Positions 1 to 10,096 of a DNA stretch of 64,000 nt are shown here, in pieces. Positions within the stretch are counted from its first letter, which is position 1; the number at the start of each line of letters is the position of its first letter. The notes beneath the pieces are model-generated. The model searched no databases and was not told where the DNA came from. It worked only from the letters and a program-made list of their open reading frames with translations. The position numbers and the translations under genes are program-made. The stretch is from the NCBI RefSeq assembly GCF_012726205.1, contig NZ_JAASAE010000003.1, positions 124,001-188,000 on the forward strand, written 5' to 3'. The stretch is from Rhodococcus sp. HNM0569. Its GTDB lineage: Bacteria > Actinomycetota > Actinomycetes > Mycobacteriales > Mycobacteriaceae.

Positions 1-3000
1 GCACGGGCACTGCTCGACGCGGGCGTGGAAGCGGACACGTATGTCGCACTCGCGCTTCCACGTTCACTCGAGTCAGTGGTGGCGGCGTGGGCCGTCGTCA
101 AGGCGGGCGGGGCGTTCCTCCCGGTCGATCCGCACTACCCGGCCGAACGCATCGCCCACATGCTCACCGACTCGGGTGCCGCGGTCGGCATCACGACGCC
201 GGAGTTCCGAGACGCCCTGCCGCGGGGGCCACGCTGGTTCGCGCTCGATCTCGCAGATCCGCCCGCATTCCCGGGAACACCGGTCACCGACACCGACCGG
301 GTACGGCCGCTGCACACCGATCACCTCGCGTACGCGATCTACACGTCGGGCTCGACGGGCAGGCCCAAGGGCGTCGCCGTGTCGCATCGGGGGCTGGCCG
401 ACCTCGTCGCCGAGCAGCGCGAGCGCTTCCGCCTCACGTCCGACGCCCGCGTGCTGCACGTCGCGTCCCCGAGCTTCGACGCGTCGATCTTCGAGTGGCT
501 CATGGCATTCGGATCATCGGGCACCCTCGTGGTCGCCCCGCCCGAGGTGTACGGCGGCGACGAACTCGCCGAACTGATGCGCACGCACCGCGTGAGCCAC
601 GCGATCATCACCCCCGCAGTCCTCGCGTCGCTCGATCCGAGCGGGCTGGACGCGCTGCGGGTGCTCGTCACGGCAGGCGACGCGTGCCCGCCCGATCTCG
701 TCGGGCGGTGGATCGGTCCCGACAGCAGACGCGTGATGCTCAACGCGTACGGGCCGTCCGAGGCGACGATCATGTCGACCTGCAGCACACCGATGACTCC
801 CGGCAAGCCCGTCAACATCGGTACGCCCACCACAGGTTTCGGCACCCTCGTCCTCGACCGACGGCTGCAGCCGGTTCCCACGGGCGTCGCGGGCGAGCTG
901 TACGTGCGGGGTCCGGGCGTCGCGCGCGGCTACCATCATCGGTTCGGTCTCACCGCGACCAAGTTCGTCGCCGACCCGTACGACGCGGGTCGGCGGATGT
1001 ACCGCACGGGTGATCTCGTGCGGTGGAACGAGAACCACACTCTCGAGTTCGTCGGCCGGGCCGACCACCAGGTCAAGGTGCGCGGTCTGCGTATCGAGAC
1101 CGGCGAGGTCGAGCAGGTGCTCACGCAGCATCCGGGCGTCGAGTCCGCCACGGTGCTCGTGCGGGGGCAGCATTCCGCAGGCGGGCGCGGCGCCTACCTG
1201 GCCGCGTACCTGGTCGCGACGGACGGCGCCACGCTCGACACCGGCGATCTCGAACGGCATGTGGCGGCGCAGGTGCCCGACTACATGGTCCCGTCGGCAT
1301 TCGTCGTGATCGACGCGCTTCCGCTCACGCCCGCAGGCAAACTCGACCGCAACGCCCTGCCGGAACCGGCGCGCGACGAGCGGGACGAGCCGTCCCGCGT
1401 ACCCGCAGGCGAACTCGAGGAGCGGCTCGCGGCGCTGTTCGCCGACGTGCTCGGGCTCGACTCGGTGGGCGCCGAGGAGTCGTTCTTCGCGCTCGGCGGC
1501 GACAGCATCGTGTCCATCCAACTCGTCTCACGTGCGAAGGCCGCGGGCATCGTGTTCAGCGCGCGCGACGTGTTCGAGCGCAAGACCGTCGCGGGCCTGG
1601 CACGCGTCGCACAGACCGACATCGCGGGCGCCGCCGCGCGCCTCGACGAACTCGACGGTGGCGGCATCGGGGATCTGCCCGCGACGCCCGTCATGCGGTG
1701 GCTGCTCGACAACCGCAGCGACACGGACGGATTCGCGCAGTCGGCGCTGCTCGTCGCGCCGGCCGAGGCAACCGGTCCCGCGCTCGTCCAGGTGATCGGC
1801 GCGGTGATCGATCACCACGACATGCTCCGGGCGACACTGCACCGCGGCCCGGAGCCGCAGCTGGAGGTGGCCCGGCCGGGCTCGGTCGACGCGGCGTCGT
1901 TGCTGCATCGCGTCGAGACCGACGCGGTGCCCGGCACACCGGAGTTCGCGGACGTGGTGCGGCTGGAACTGGCCGCTGCCGCAGCACGTCTCGACCCCGG
2001 GACGGGAACGATGGCGCAGTTCGTGTGGTTCGACCCCGCCGCGAACGACCGGCACGGGCGACTGCTCGTCGTGATCCACCACTTCGCCGTCGACGGCGTG
2101 TCGTGGCGCATCCTCGTTCCCGACCTCGCGACCACATGGGAGCAGGTCCACTCGGGCAACGACGTCACGCTCGCACCCGTCGGCACGTCCTTTCGGCGAT
2201 GGGCGCACGCGCTGGCCGACAGCGCGGACGGCAGGCGGGGAGAGCTCGACGTGTGGCGGGAGATCGCTCGCGGCGACGACCCCGTCCTCGGGCGCCGCCG
2301 CCTCGATCCCACCGCGGACACGTTCGCACGCTCCGGCCGCATCGACGTCGAACTGGACACGGACGTGAGCGACGCACTGCTCACCGCGGTTCCCGCGTCC
2401 GTCCGGGCCGGCGTCGACACCGGGCTGCTCACCGCGCTCGCACTCGCGGTCGCGCGTTACCGGGACGAGCGCGGCGAGTCGGCGTCCGGCGCGTACGTCC
2501 ACCTCGAGGGCCACGGCCGCGAGGAGGCAGCGGCCCCCGGTGCGGACCTGTCCCGCACCGTCGGCTGGTTCACGAGCCTGTTCCCGGCGCGGCTCGACGT
2601 GGCCGGGCTCGACCTTCCCGACGCGTTCGCGGGCGGCCCGGCGGCGGCAGGCGCGCTCAAGACCGTCAAGGAACAACTGTTGGCGATCCCCGACCGCGGC
2701 ATCGGATACGGCATCCTGCGGCACCTGTCGGAGGCCGGACGTGATGCGCTCGCAGGCGAGCCCGACCCGCAGCTCAGCTTCAACTACCTGGGCCGCGTGT
2801 CCGGAGGCGAACACGGCGAGACCGCGTGGCTGCCCGACTCGGCGTCGGGCGACTTCGGTGGACATCACGACGACGCGATGACGCTGGGTGCGGTCGTCGA
2901 GATCAACTCGGTCATGGTCGACACACCCACCGGCCCGCGACTGCGCACGACGTGGACGTATGCGGCGGACGCCATCGGCCACGGCGACGTCCGACGGCTC

Positions 3001-6000
3001 GCCGACCTGTGGACGGAGGCGCTGACGGCGCTCGCCGAGCGCGCCGACGACGTGCCGGGAGCGGGCCTCACGCCGTCGGACCTGGACCTGCTCGCCGGGC
3101 GGCGAGCGGCAGCGCTCACGCAGGAACGCATCGCGCACCTCGAACGCCGGTATCTCGGACTCGCCGACATCTGGCCGCTCGCACCGTTGCAGGCCGGCCT
3201 GCATTTCCACGCGTCGCTCTCGGGTGCGACGGCAGCGGCACACGACACGGGAGTGGACGCGTACACCGTCCAGATCGTGCTCGACGTGTCCGGCGACATC
3301 GATGCCGAGCGCCTGCGCCGCGCGGGCGAAGCGCTGCTCGCCCGGCACGCCAACCTGCGCACCGCGTTCCCGCGTACCGGCGGCGAGCCCGTGCAGGTCG
3401 TGCTCGAGCACGTCGACCTGCCGTGGACCGAAATCGATCTCACCGCACTCGATCCCCGGGATCTGGACAGCGAGATCGCCGAACTCCTCGCCGACGACCG
3501 TGCCGCCGGATTCGACATGGCGACGCCGCCGCTGATCCGGATGACGTTGCTCCGCACCGCACCCGACGCGTCGCTCATCGTGTTCACGAACCATCACATC
3601 CTGCTCGACGGCTGGTCGACGCCGCTGTTGATTCGCGAGCTGCTCGTCGGCTACGCCTCCGACTGCGCGCCCGGCATCCTGCCGCCGGTGCGGCCCTACC
3701 GCCGGTTCCTCGAATGGCTCGCGGACCAGGACCGTGGCGCCTCGCGCGATGCGTGGCGGCGCGAACTGGCGGATCTCGACGAGCCGACGCTCGTCGCCCC
3801 GGGCCACGCAGCCTCCGCCGCGACGACACAGAACCCCCGCAGACGGGAGCTGTCGCTCGACGCCTCGCTCACCGAGGAACTGGACCGGCTCTCCCGCAGG
3901 CTCGGTGTCACTCTCAACACCGTCGTCCAGGTCGCCTGGGCGCTCGTGCTCGGCGCACACACCGGCCGTGAGGACGTCGTATTCGGTGCGACGGTGTCGG
4001 GCCGTCCGCCGCAGGTCGAGGACATCGAGACGATGGTCGGCTTGTTCATCAACACGCTGCCGGTCCGTGTCGACCTCCGGCCGGAAGACACCCTCGCGGA
4101 TGTATTGACGCGCGTGCAGGAACACCAGACCGCGCTGCTCGATCACCACTATCTCGGGCTGCCGGACATCTGGTCGGCTGCGGGACTCGCCGAGATTGCC
4201 GGAACCACAGGTGTGTTCGACACGATCACGGTGTTCGAGTCGTACCCGATCGACCAGGACGGACTCAGCGACGACACCGACCTGGCCGGCATGCGGGTGC
4301 GGCGGGTGCAGGGAATCGACTCGACCCACTATCCGGTCTCGCTCGTCGCGTCGCGCAACGACCGGCTGCACATGCGGCTCGACGTACTGCCCGACGTGGT
4401 GCCCGCACGCACGGCCGACGCGATGATCGACCGGCTCGGCCGGGCCCTCACGGCCTTCGCCGAGGATGCCTCGGTCCGTATCGCGGCGCTCGACCTGCTC
4501 GCCGGCGACGAACGAGCACGGTTCGTGCCGGTCCGTGGACGCGCGCCACTCCCCGAACGCACGCTCGCCGAGGTGCTCACCGGTGCTGTCGTCGACCGGA
4601 CGCGCACTGCCGTCGTCGCAGGGGATCGGCACGTCGGCTACGGCGAGCTGGACGACGCGTCGAGCCGCCTCGCCCGCGTCCTGCGCGGCGCCGGAGTGGG
4701 CCCCGACGTCCTCGTCGCGGTCGCACTCACCCGCTCGGTCGAGTCGGTCGTGAGCCTCTGGGCCGTCGCGAAGGCCGGCGGTGTGTTCATGCCGGTCGAC
4801 CCGAACTATCCAGCGGAGCGGATCGACGCGATGGTGGCGGATTCGGGAGTGGCGATCGGGCTGACGTCCGCCGACATCGTCGACCGACTGCCTTCCTCGG
4901 TCGACTGGATCCTGCCGGGGGCGCACGAGAGCGACCGGGACCTCGACGACGCGGCGACCGACGTGGGCGGCCCGCCGGTGACGCCCGAGCACCTCGCGTA
5001 CGTCATCTACACGTCCGGCTCGACCGGCAGGCCCAAGGGCGTCATGGTGCCGCACCGCGGGCTCGCGAACCTCGTCGACACCGAACGGCGTGCGTTCGAC
5101 GTCACCGCGGACGCGCGTGTGCTGCACTTCGCGTCTCCGAGCTTCGACGCGTCGCTCTTCGAGATGTTCATGGCGGTCTCGGGTTCGGCCACTCTCGTGA
5201 TCGCCCCGCCGACCGTGTACGGCGGCCGGGAACTCGAAGAGCTGGTCCGCAGGCACGGCGTCACCCACGCATTCCTGACACCGTCGACCCTGGCGTCGAC
5301 CGATGCGGACGCGCTCGGTGACCTGCGCGTCGTGGTCGTCGGCGGCGAGGCGTGCCCGCCGGACCTCGTGGAACGGTTCACGCACGCCGGGCGCACGCTG
5401 ATCAACGGATACGGCCCGTCCGAGGGCACGATCTGCGACACGATGTCGGAACCGATGGTGCCCGGTGCGCCCGTCACGATCGGATCCGCCACGCGCGGTG
5501 TCGAACTCGTCGTCCTCGATCGCGCGCTGCGTCCCGTCGTGCCCGGTGTGGTGGGGGAGCTGTACCTCGCCGGTCCGGTGCTCGCCCGCGGTTACGCAGG
5601 CAGGCCCGATCTGACCGCGGAGCGTTTCGTCGCCGACCCCACGACGCCGGGAGCCCGCATGTACCGCACGGGTGACCTCGTGCGCTGGGTCGACCGATCC
5701 GACGGCGAGCCGGAACTGGAATACGTGGGCCGCAGCGACTTCCAGATCAAGGTGCGCGGCTTCCGTATCGAGCTCGGCGAGATCGACGCGGTGCTCGCCC
5801 GGCACCCGGCTGTCGACTTCGCGTCGACGCACGGGCGCCGCACCCCGTCCGGCGACACCGCGCTCGTCGCATACGTGCACCTCGCCGAGGGCGCCGAAAC
5901 CACCGCTCCCGGCACCGGAACCACCGAGGACCAGTTGACGCGGCACGCCGCGGCCGCATTGCCCGCGTACATGGTGCCGGACGCCGTCGTCGTGCTCGAC

Positions 6001-7107
6001 ACGATTCCGCTCACCTCGGCGGGCAAGCTCGATCGTCGGGCGCTCCCGGAACCGGATCTCGCGCAGCGCAAGGAGTACGTCGCGCCGCGCACGGACACCG
6101 AGCGCGTGGTCGCCGCGGCATTCGCGCGTGTGCTGGGAGTCGACCTCGTCGGTGTCGAGGACGGCTTCTTCGAACTCGGCGGCAACTCGCTCAGCGCCAC
6201 GACTCTCGTCGGCGGGCTCACCGAGGAACTCGGTGTCGATCTTCCGATGCAGGCGATCTTCACCGCACCCTCCGTCGCGGCACTCGCCGCGCGGATCGAC
6301 GGCGACGGCGGTGCCACGCAGACCCACGGCCTCGACGTCGTGCTGCCGTTGCGCACCGAAGGGCGGAGTGCCCCGCTGTTCTGCGTGCACTCGGTCGTCG
6401 GCGTCGCGTGGTCCTACGCGGGCCTGCTGCCGTACCTCGACGCCGAACGGCCCGTGTACGGACTGCAGTTGCCGACGTTGTCGGGTGGTGCGGAGCCGTC
6501 GTCGATCACCGAACTCGCGGCGCGCTATGTCGCCGAGATCCGCGCGATCCAGCCACGGGGCCCGTACCACCTGCTCGGCTGGTCGCTCGGCGGTGTGCTC
6601 GCCCACGAGATCGCGGTGCAACTCGAGGCGGCAGGCGACGAAGTCGCGCACGTGAGCATGCTCGACAGCTACGCGCGCCGCGACCTCGCGGCGGAGGCGA
6701 AGGCACCCACGACCCTCACCGACGTCCTCGGCTCGGTCGCCGATGTGCGGGGTGCGTCGTTCGAGGAGGTCGCCGCCGAACTCGACGCGCTCGGCCTCGC
6801 GTCGCGCGAGACGACCGAGCGCATCGCCCGCGCCTTCCGTACGACGCCCGATCTCCTCGACGCGCACCGGCCAGGAGTGCTCCGCGGCGACCTCGTGTTC
6901 TTCACCGCGACCGCGCACGGGCCGGACCGGCCCGATCCCGCATTGTCGTGGAAGCCGTTCGTGGACGGCCGGATCCATCGCTATCCGGTCGACGCGACAC
7001 ATTGGCAGATGACCTCGGCGCACGTGCTGGGCACCGTGGTCCCTGTCCTCGAGCGGCATCTGTCGCCGACCACCGGAAAAGGGACGAGACATGCACGTCG
7101 AACGTGA
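1..7107 (+). CDS. Non-ribosomal peptide synthetase, 3' part (A-PCP-E-C-A-PCP-TE), 5' end outside window
   Basis: The reading frame is open from base 1, so the true start lies to the left. Domains in order: adenylation domain already at its A2 core (A3 motif [11 protein letters not shown] near nt 340), carrier protein (LGGDS near 1495), epimerization domain ([10 protein letters not shown] near 2080; FNYLGR near 2780), condensation domain ([10 protein letters not shown] near 3590), second adenylation domain ([11 protein letters not shown] near 5010), carrier protein (LGGNS near 6177) and thioesterase (GWSLGG near 6577). It is therefore the chain-terminating end of an assembly line that adds at least one D-residue and then one more residue before release. 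Aligning by eye to the GrsA pocket positions gives D-A-F-I-V-A-A-I-M for the first A domain and D-A-F-F-V-G-G-I-C for the second. I do not recognise a substrate from these. A siderophore product is possible but not shown. Confidence 0.95.
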   Translation, partial: ARALLDAGVEADTYVALALPRSLESVVAAWAVVKAGGAFLPVDPHYPAERIAHMLTDSGAAVGITTPEFRDALPRGPRWFALDLADPPAFPGTPVTDTDRVRPLHTDHLAYAIYTSGSTGRPKGVAVSHRGLADLVAEQRERFRLTSDARVLHVASPSFDASIFEWLMAFGSSGTLVVAPPEVYGGDELAELMRTHRVSHAIITPAVLASLDPSGLDALRVLVTAGDACPPDLVGRWIGPDSRRVMLNAYGPSEATIMSTCSTPMTPGKPVNIGTPTTGFGTLVLDRRLQPVPTGVAGELYVRGPGVARGYHHRFGLTATKFVADPYDAGRRMYRTGDLVRWNENHTLEFVGRADHQVKVRGLRIETGEVEQVLTQHPGVESATVLVRGQHSAGGRGAYLAAYLVATDGATLDTGDLERHVAAQVPDYMVPSAFVVIDALPLTPAGKLDRNALPEPARDERDEPSRVPAGELEERLAALFADVLGLDSVGAEESFFALGGDSIVSIQLVSRAKAAGIVFSARDVFERKTVAGLARVAQTDIAGAAARLDELDGGGIGDLPATPVMRWLLDNRSDTDGFAQSALLVAPAEATGPALVQVIGAVIDHHDMLRATLHRGPEPQLEVARPGSVDAASLLHRVETDAVPGTPEFADVVRLELAAAAARLDPGTGTMAQFVWFDPAANDRHGRLLVVIHHFAVDGVSWRILVPDLATTWEQVHSGNDVTLAPVGTSFRRWAHALADSADGRRGELDVWREIARGDDPVLGRRRLDPTADTFARSGRIDVELDTDVSDALLTAVPASVRAGVDTGLLTALALAVARYRDERGESASGAYVHLEGHGREEAAAPGADLSRTVGWFTSLFPARLDVAGLDLPDAFAGGPAAAGALKTVKEQLLAIPDRGIGYGILRHLSEAGRDALAGEPDPQLSFNYLGRVSGGEHGETAWLPDSASGDFGGHHDDAMTLGAVVEINSVMVDTPTGPRLRTTWTYAADAIGHGDVRRLADLWTEALTALAERADDVPGAGLTPSDLDLLAGRRAAALTQERIAHLERRYLGLADIWPLAPLQAGLHFHASLSGATAAAHDTGVDAYTVQIVLDVSGDIDAERLRRAGEALLARHANLRTAFPRTGGEPVQVVLEHVDLPWTEIDLTALDPRDLDSEIAELLADDRAAGFDMATPPLIRMTLLRTAPDASLIVFTNHHILLDGWSTPLLIRELLVGYASDCAPGILPPVRPYRRFLEWLADQDRGASRDAWRRELADLDEPTLVAPGHAASAATTQNPRRRELSLDASLTEELDRLSRRLGVTLNTVVQVAWALVLGAHTGREDVVFGATVSGRPPQVEDIETMVGLFINTLPVRVDLRPEDTLADVLTRVQEHQTALLDHHYLGLPDIWSAAGLAEIAGTTGVFDTITVFESYPIDQDGLSDDTDLAGMRVRRVQGIDSTHYPVSLVASRNDRLHMRLDVLPDVVPARTADAMIDRLGRALTAFAEDASVRIAALDLLAGDERARFVPVRGRAPLPERTLAEVLTGAVVDRTRTAVVAGDRHVGYGELDDASSRLARVLRGAGVGPDVLVAVALTRSVESVVSLWAVAKAGGVFMPVDPNYPAERIDAMVADSGVAIGLTSADIVDRLPSSVDWILPGAHESDRDLDDAATDVGGPPVTPEHLAYVIYTSGSTGRPKGVMVPHRGLANLVDTERRAFDVTADARVLHFASPSFDASLFEMFMAVSGSATLVIAPPTVYGGRELEELVRRHGVTHAFLTPSTLASTDADALGDLRVVVVGGEACPPDLVERFTHAGRTLINGYGPSEGTICDTMSEPMVPGAPVTIGSATRGVELVVLDRALRPVVPGVVGELYLAGPVLARGYAGRPDLTAERFVADPTTPGARMYRTGDLVRWVDRSDGEPELEYVGRSDFQIKVRGFRIELGEIDAVLARHPAVDFASTHGRRTPSGDTALVAYVHLAEGAETTAPGTGTTEDQLTRHAAAALPAYMVPDAVVVLDTIPLTSAGKLDRRALPEPDLAQRKEYVAPRTDTERVVAAAFARVLGVDLVGVEDGFFELGGNSLSATTLVGGLTEELGVDLPMQAIFTAPSVAALAARIDGDGGATQTHGLDVVLPLRTEGRSAPLFCVHSVVGVAWSYAGLLPYLDAERPVYGLQLPTLSGGAEPSSITELAARYVAEIRAIQPRGPYHLLGWSLGGVLAHEIAVQLEAAGDEVAHVSMLDSYARRDLAAEAKAPTTLTDVLGSVADVRGASFEEVAAELDALGLASRETTERIARAFRTTPDLLDAHRPGVLRGDLVFFTATAHGPDRPDPALSWKPFVDGRIHRYPVDATHWQMTSAHVLGTVVPVLERHLSPTTGKGTRHARRT

Positions 7108-7744
7108 GGTGCCCCCACTCGGCGGAGTAGGAGACGGCGACCGCGAGGTCGCCCTCACCGAATGGACGCTCACGATGCGCGCCCGCGCCAGACACGATCC
7201 CGCGCCGCCGCATCCGGGTCTGCGCGTCGAGCGTGCCCGCGTGCCGTCGTACGAGCTCAGTCATGCCCTCTACAGCGCGGTCGGGGTCACGGTGTGCTGG
7301 ACCGACCGTCGCACGTGGGACTACGACGCATGGCACGAGTGGGTGGCCGACCCGCGGCTCGAACTGTGGATCGCGACCGTCGACGGCACACCCGCAGGCT
7401 TCTGCGAGCTGCTCGGCCACGACGACGCGGCCGTCGAGATCGTGTTGTTCGGACTCATCCCGACGTTCCGCGGTGTCGGCGTCGGCGGTCCGTTCCTGTC
7501 GGCGTGCATCGAGGCCGCGTGGCGCTACGACCGCACGCTGCCCGGCCGCGACCTCCCGGGCGACACGTCGCGCGTGTTCCTCGTGACGTCGACCCTCGAC
7601 CATCCGCACGCGCTGAAGAACTATCTCGCACGCGGATTCGAGCTCGAACACTCGGAGAAGTGGGACAAGCGGGTGCCCGATCCCCGCGTCTCGGTCCTCG
7701 ACCTGCCGTTCGACCCGCGCGACGACGCGCGCCGCGGGCTCTGA
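7091..7744 (+). CDS. GNAT-family N-acetyltransferase
   Basis: This 217-residue protein starts at an ATG inside the last 17 nt of the NRPS gene, which implies translational coupling. The central part fits a GNAT fold: the acetyl-CoA loop reads FRGVGVGG, followed by an ASC-type helix and a C-terminal strand region with [15 protein letters not shown]. Its position suggests it acylates a precursor or the finished peptide, as acyltransferases do in several siderophore clusters. It could also be a self-protection acetyltransferase. The N-terminal 40 residues are Arg/Pro-rich and not part of the fold, so an internal start is possible. Substrate unknown. Confidence 0.75.
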   Translation: MHVEREVPPLGGVGDGDREVALTEWTLTMRARARHDPAPPHPGLRVERARVPSYELSHALYSAVGVTVCWTDRRTWDYDAWHEWVADPRLELWIATVDGTPAGFCELLGHDDAAVEIVLFGLIPTFRGVGVGGPFLSACIEAAWRYDRTLPGRDLPGDTSRVFLVTSTLDHPHALKNYLARGFELEHSEKWDKRVPDPRVSVLDLPFDPRDDARRGL

Positions 7745-7811
7745 CGCTGCCGCCGGGCCGCCGTCTTCGTGGACGGGATGCCTCGTCTCCGGATTCGGGG
7801 ATGATCGACGG

Positions 7812-8447
7812 GTGAATCAGCCCGGATACGACGCCGCAGCAGCTCTCTACGCCGAGATGTTTCCGACCGCCTACCAGAGCACACTCGAGCAGTATGTCGT
7901 CGCCGCGTTCGCCGACCATGTGTACGAACACGCCTCCGGTGGCTTCGTGCTCGACATCGGCTGCGGGATCGGCCACGTCACCGCAGATCTTGCGGATCGG
8001 GGGCTCGACGTTCTCGGTGTCGAACCCAGCCGCGGGATGCTGGACATCGCTCGCCGTGAACATCCCGGGCTGCGTTTCGCGCACGACGACGCCGCGCTCG
8101 GGGCCACCGCCGTCGAAGGCAGGGCGCTCGCGGGCGTGCTGGCGCGCAGCAGTCTCATCCACCTACCACCGCGGGAGGTGCCGGCCGTGCTGGCGGGCTG
8201 GGCGGCACGAATGGAGCCCGGCGGCGTGGTCCTGATCGCAGGCCAGGCCACCGACACTCCCGGCGCCGTCGAGGAATTCGACCATGCGGTCGCGCCTGCA
8301 TGGCGATGGCATCCCGATCGGGTGTCCGAGGCGCTCTCGGCCGCGGGTTTCGACGAACTGTGGCGCACGCTGAGCAGGCCCGATGCCGGTCAGCGGTTCC
8401 CGGTCTCGCATGTGCTCGCTCGTCGCCGAGGCAGCTCCGACTCCTGA
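7812..8447 (+). CDS. Class I SAM-dependent methyltransferase
   Basis: This is a 211-residue protein with a GTG start preceded by GGGGATGA. The SAM-binding motif I is clear (VLDIGCGIGH near residue 46), followed by an acidic motif II (VLGVEPS) and a post-I region typical of the UbiE/Methyltransf_11 group. The C-terminal part (PGGVVLIAG) fits motif III. The substrate cannot be read from the sequence. It lies 67 bp after the acetyltransferase on the same strand, so it may be a tailoring enzyme of the peptide cluster or an unrelated small-molecule methyltransferase. Confidence 0.75.
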   Translation: MNQPGYDAAAALYAEMFPTAYQSTLEQYVVAAFADHVYEHASGGFVLDIGCGIGHVTADLADRGLDVLGVEPSRGMLDIARREHPGLRFAHDDAALGATAVEGRALAGVLARSSLIHLPPREVPAVLAGWAARMEPGGVVLIAGQATDTPGAVEEFDHAVAPAWRWHPDRVSEALSAAGFDELWRTLSRPDAGQRFPVSHVLARRRGSSDS

Positions 8448-8454
8448 CCTTGCT

Positions 8455-8520
8455 GCCGCTCCCCGGCTTGTTCCGCCGCTGACGCAGTTGTGTACGCGGC
8501 ACTACAGACCGGGGAGCGGC
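8455..8520. terminator. Long-range inverted repeat between convergent genes
   Basis: Arms GCCGCTCCCCGG (8455-8466) and CCGGGGAGCGGC (8509-8520) are perfectly complementary around a 42-nt loop that itself contains GCCGC/GCGGC. It sits between the methyltransferase and the convergent NlpC/P60 gene, the position expected of a bidirectional terminator. There is no T-tract, as is common in high-GC actinobacteria. Confidence 0.5.
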
Positions 8521-8555
8521 CGCGGCGCCCCCAGGGCTGGATTCACCGGACCGGG

Positions 8556-9068
8556 TCAGAAACGGCGGATGTCGTACACGTGGAACTGCGACAGCGGCGT
8601 CAGCCCCACGGGAACGCCCACGCCGTAGGCATTGAACACCTGGCCGAAGCCCGCGTAGATGCCGATGTGCGACGCGTCGGGATTCAGCACCACGATGTCG
8701 CCGGGCGCGAGGGCCCACAGCGGGATGCTCGTGCCCACCTCCGCCTGCTCCCAGGTCGTGCGGGGGAGGTCGACGCCTGCCTGCCGGAAAGCCCACTGCA
8801 CCAGCGCCGAGCAATCCCACGCGTCGGGACCGACGCCGCCCCACAGGTACGGCTTGCCGGTCTGCGTCGTCGCGGCCGCGAGCGCGGCGAGGCCGGTGGG
8901 CGTGGGAATCGGCATCGGGACGAACGCCGAGCCCGACGAGCTTCCCGAACTGCTGCCGCTGTCGGCGACGGGCGCCGCGGTGGCGGGACCGCCGCAGAGC
9001 AGGCCGGCGGCGACCGCGGCCGCTGCCGCGGTGGTCGCAACGCGAACGTACGACAGACGTCGAGCCAC
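8556..9068 (-). CDS. Secreted NlpC/P60 peptidoglycan endopeptidase
   Basis: This is a 170-residue protein starting with GTG, with a purine-rich ribosome site (GAAAGGGG) upstream. Residues 1-32 form a signal peptide: Arg-rich start, Ala/Val-rich core and a TAAPV cleavage region. A Ser/Gly linker follows, then an NlpC/P60 domain with the catalytic Cys in WDCSALVQWAF and His in SHIGIYAG. Such single-domain enzymes cut D-Glu to diaminopimelate bonds in stem peptides (RipA/RipB/RipD group). No binding domain is attached. Substrate specificity and physiological role are not evident from the neighbours. Confidence 0.85.
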   Translation of the reverse strand: MARRLSYVRVATTAAAAAVAAGLLCGGPATAAPVADSGSSSGSSSGSAFVPMPIPTPTGLAALAAATTQTGKPYLWGGVGPDAWDCSALVQWAFRQAGVDLPRTTWEQAEVGTSIPLWALAPGDIVVLNPDASHIGIYAGFGQVFNAYGVGVPVGLTPLSQFHVYDIRRF

Positions 9069-9140
9069 GGGTGGACCCCTTTCGGTCGATCACGAGGGAC
9101 CCGGTGGCGGTCAGGCGTGCTCCGTTGCAGCCCCGCGCAT

Positions 9141-9177
9141 CACTCCGGGCATCGAAAGGCTATCGACGCCCGGAGTG
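9141..9177 (-). terminator. Hairpin downstream of the kstD-hydratase operon
   Basis: Arms CACTCCGGGC (9141-9150) and GCCCGGAGTG (9168-9177) pair perfectly, with a 17-nt loop that can form a small inner stem (ATCGA/TATCGA). It lies about 60 bp beyond the stop of the leftward-transcribed MaoC gene and upstream of the NlpC/P60 gene. That is consistent with a terminator separating the two. Confidence 0.55.
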
Positions 9178-9238
9178 GTGCATGAGTGGTTTGGGGCAAT
9201 TCGTGAGAACGGCGAGGCCGGCGTGGCGACGAGCTCGG

Positions 9239-10096
9239 CTACGCGAGCGTGAGCACCACGTCCGCGAGCGCGGGCGCCTCACGTTCGACGACACCCGCGG
9301 TCGCGAGGACGCGTCCCTCCTCCCGCCAGCACGACACCTCGAGCGTCTCGCCCGGGAACACGACGCCCGCGAACCGCGCGGAGAAGCCGCCGACCGCGGT
9401 GGGGTCTGCCGAGAGCAGCCCGTCGACGATCGCGCGCTGCACGATGCCGTACGTGCACAAGCCGTGCAGGATCGGCGCGGGAAAACCTGCTGCGACGGCG
9501 AACTCGGGCGACGAATGCAGCGGGTTGCGGTCTCCGCACATCCGGTACAGCAGCGCCTGCTGCGGCAGCGTGCGTACGCGCAGCGTCTCGTCGGCGGGAC
9601 GATCCGGATACGCGACCGATTCGGACGGGCCGCGTTCGCCGCCGAAGCCGCCCTCGCCGCGAGCGAAGATCGACGAGCGCGTGGTCCACAGCGGTTCGCC
9701 GTCCAGGTCGGTTGTGACCCCCTCCTGCACGATGACGGCAGCCTTGCCCTTGTCCCACACCTCGGCGATACGCGTCGTGGTGCGTGCCTTGCCTTCCGCG
9801 GGGATCGGCCGGTGCACCGTCACCGCCTGCGACCCGTGCACCACCTTGGCGAGGTCGATCTCGATGCCCGGGAACGACACCGCCGGGGGCTCGGTGGCGT
9901 GGAAGCTCGGCGCCACCGTCGCGAACCCGGGCAGTACCACCGGCGAGCGGTCGTCGAGGTAGCGCAACTCGGCCTCGTCGAGAGGATGCTCACCCGCGCC
10001 GAGCGCGAGGTGATAGGTCTGCACGTCCGATGCGGTCCACGCGAACTCCGTGGTGGGCAGTTCCGCGCCGAGCGCAGTCGACAGATCAATGGGCAT
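9239..10096 (-). CDS. hsd4B: MaoC-family (R)-specific enoyl-CoA hydratase, Hsd4B-like
   Basis: This 285-residue double hot-dog protein carries the hydratase-2 signature GDRNPLHSSPEFAVAAGF followed by ILHG (about residues 190-215). Such enzymes hydrate 2-enoyl-CoA esters. The start codon lies 11 nt inside the end of kstD, so the two genes are translationally coupled. The same pairing is known for the kstD gene and its neighbour in Mycobacterium tuberculosis (Rv3537-Rv3538). A role in steroid side-chain or ring beta-oxidation is therefore likely, though the exact substrate is not set by sequence. It is expected to share the KstR-type control of kstD. Confidence 0.8.
   Translation of the reverse strand: MPIDLSTALGAELPTTEFAWTASDVQTYHLALGAGEHPLDEAELRYLDDRSPVVLPGFATVAPSFHATEPPAVSFPGIEIDLAKVVHGSQAVTVHRPIPAEGKARTTTRIAEVWDKGKAAVIVQEGVTTDLDGEPLWTTRSSIFARGEGGFGGERGPSESVAYPDRPADETLRVRTLPQQALLYRMCGDRNPLHSSPEFAVAAGFPAPILHGLCTYGIVQRAIVDGLLSADPTAVGGFSARFAGVVFPGETLEVSCWREEGRVLATAGVVEREAPALADVVLTLA

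Noticed and set aside
5000-6000. Substrate assignment for the second adenylation domain
   Set aside because: The by-eye pocket residues D-A-F-F-V-G-G-I-C do not match a code I can name reliably.
1528-7173. Open frame of 1881 codons on the minus strand across the NRPS
   Set aside because: It is a high-GC antisense shadow: the plus strand carries complete NRPS motifs, and the minus frame has no family motif or ribosome site.
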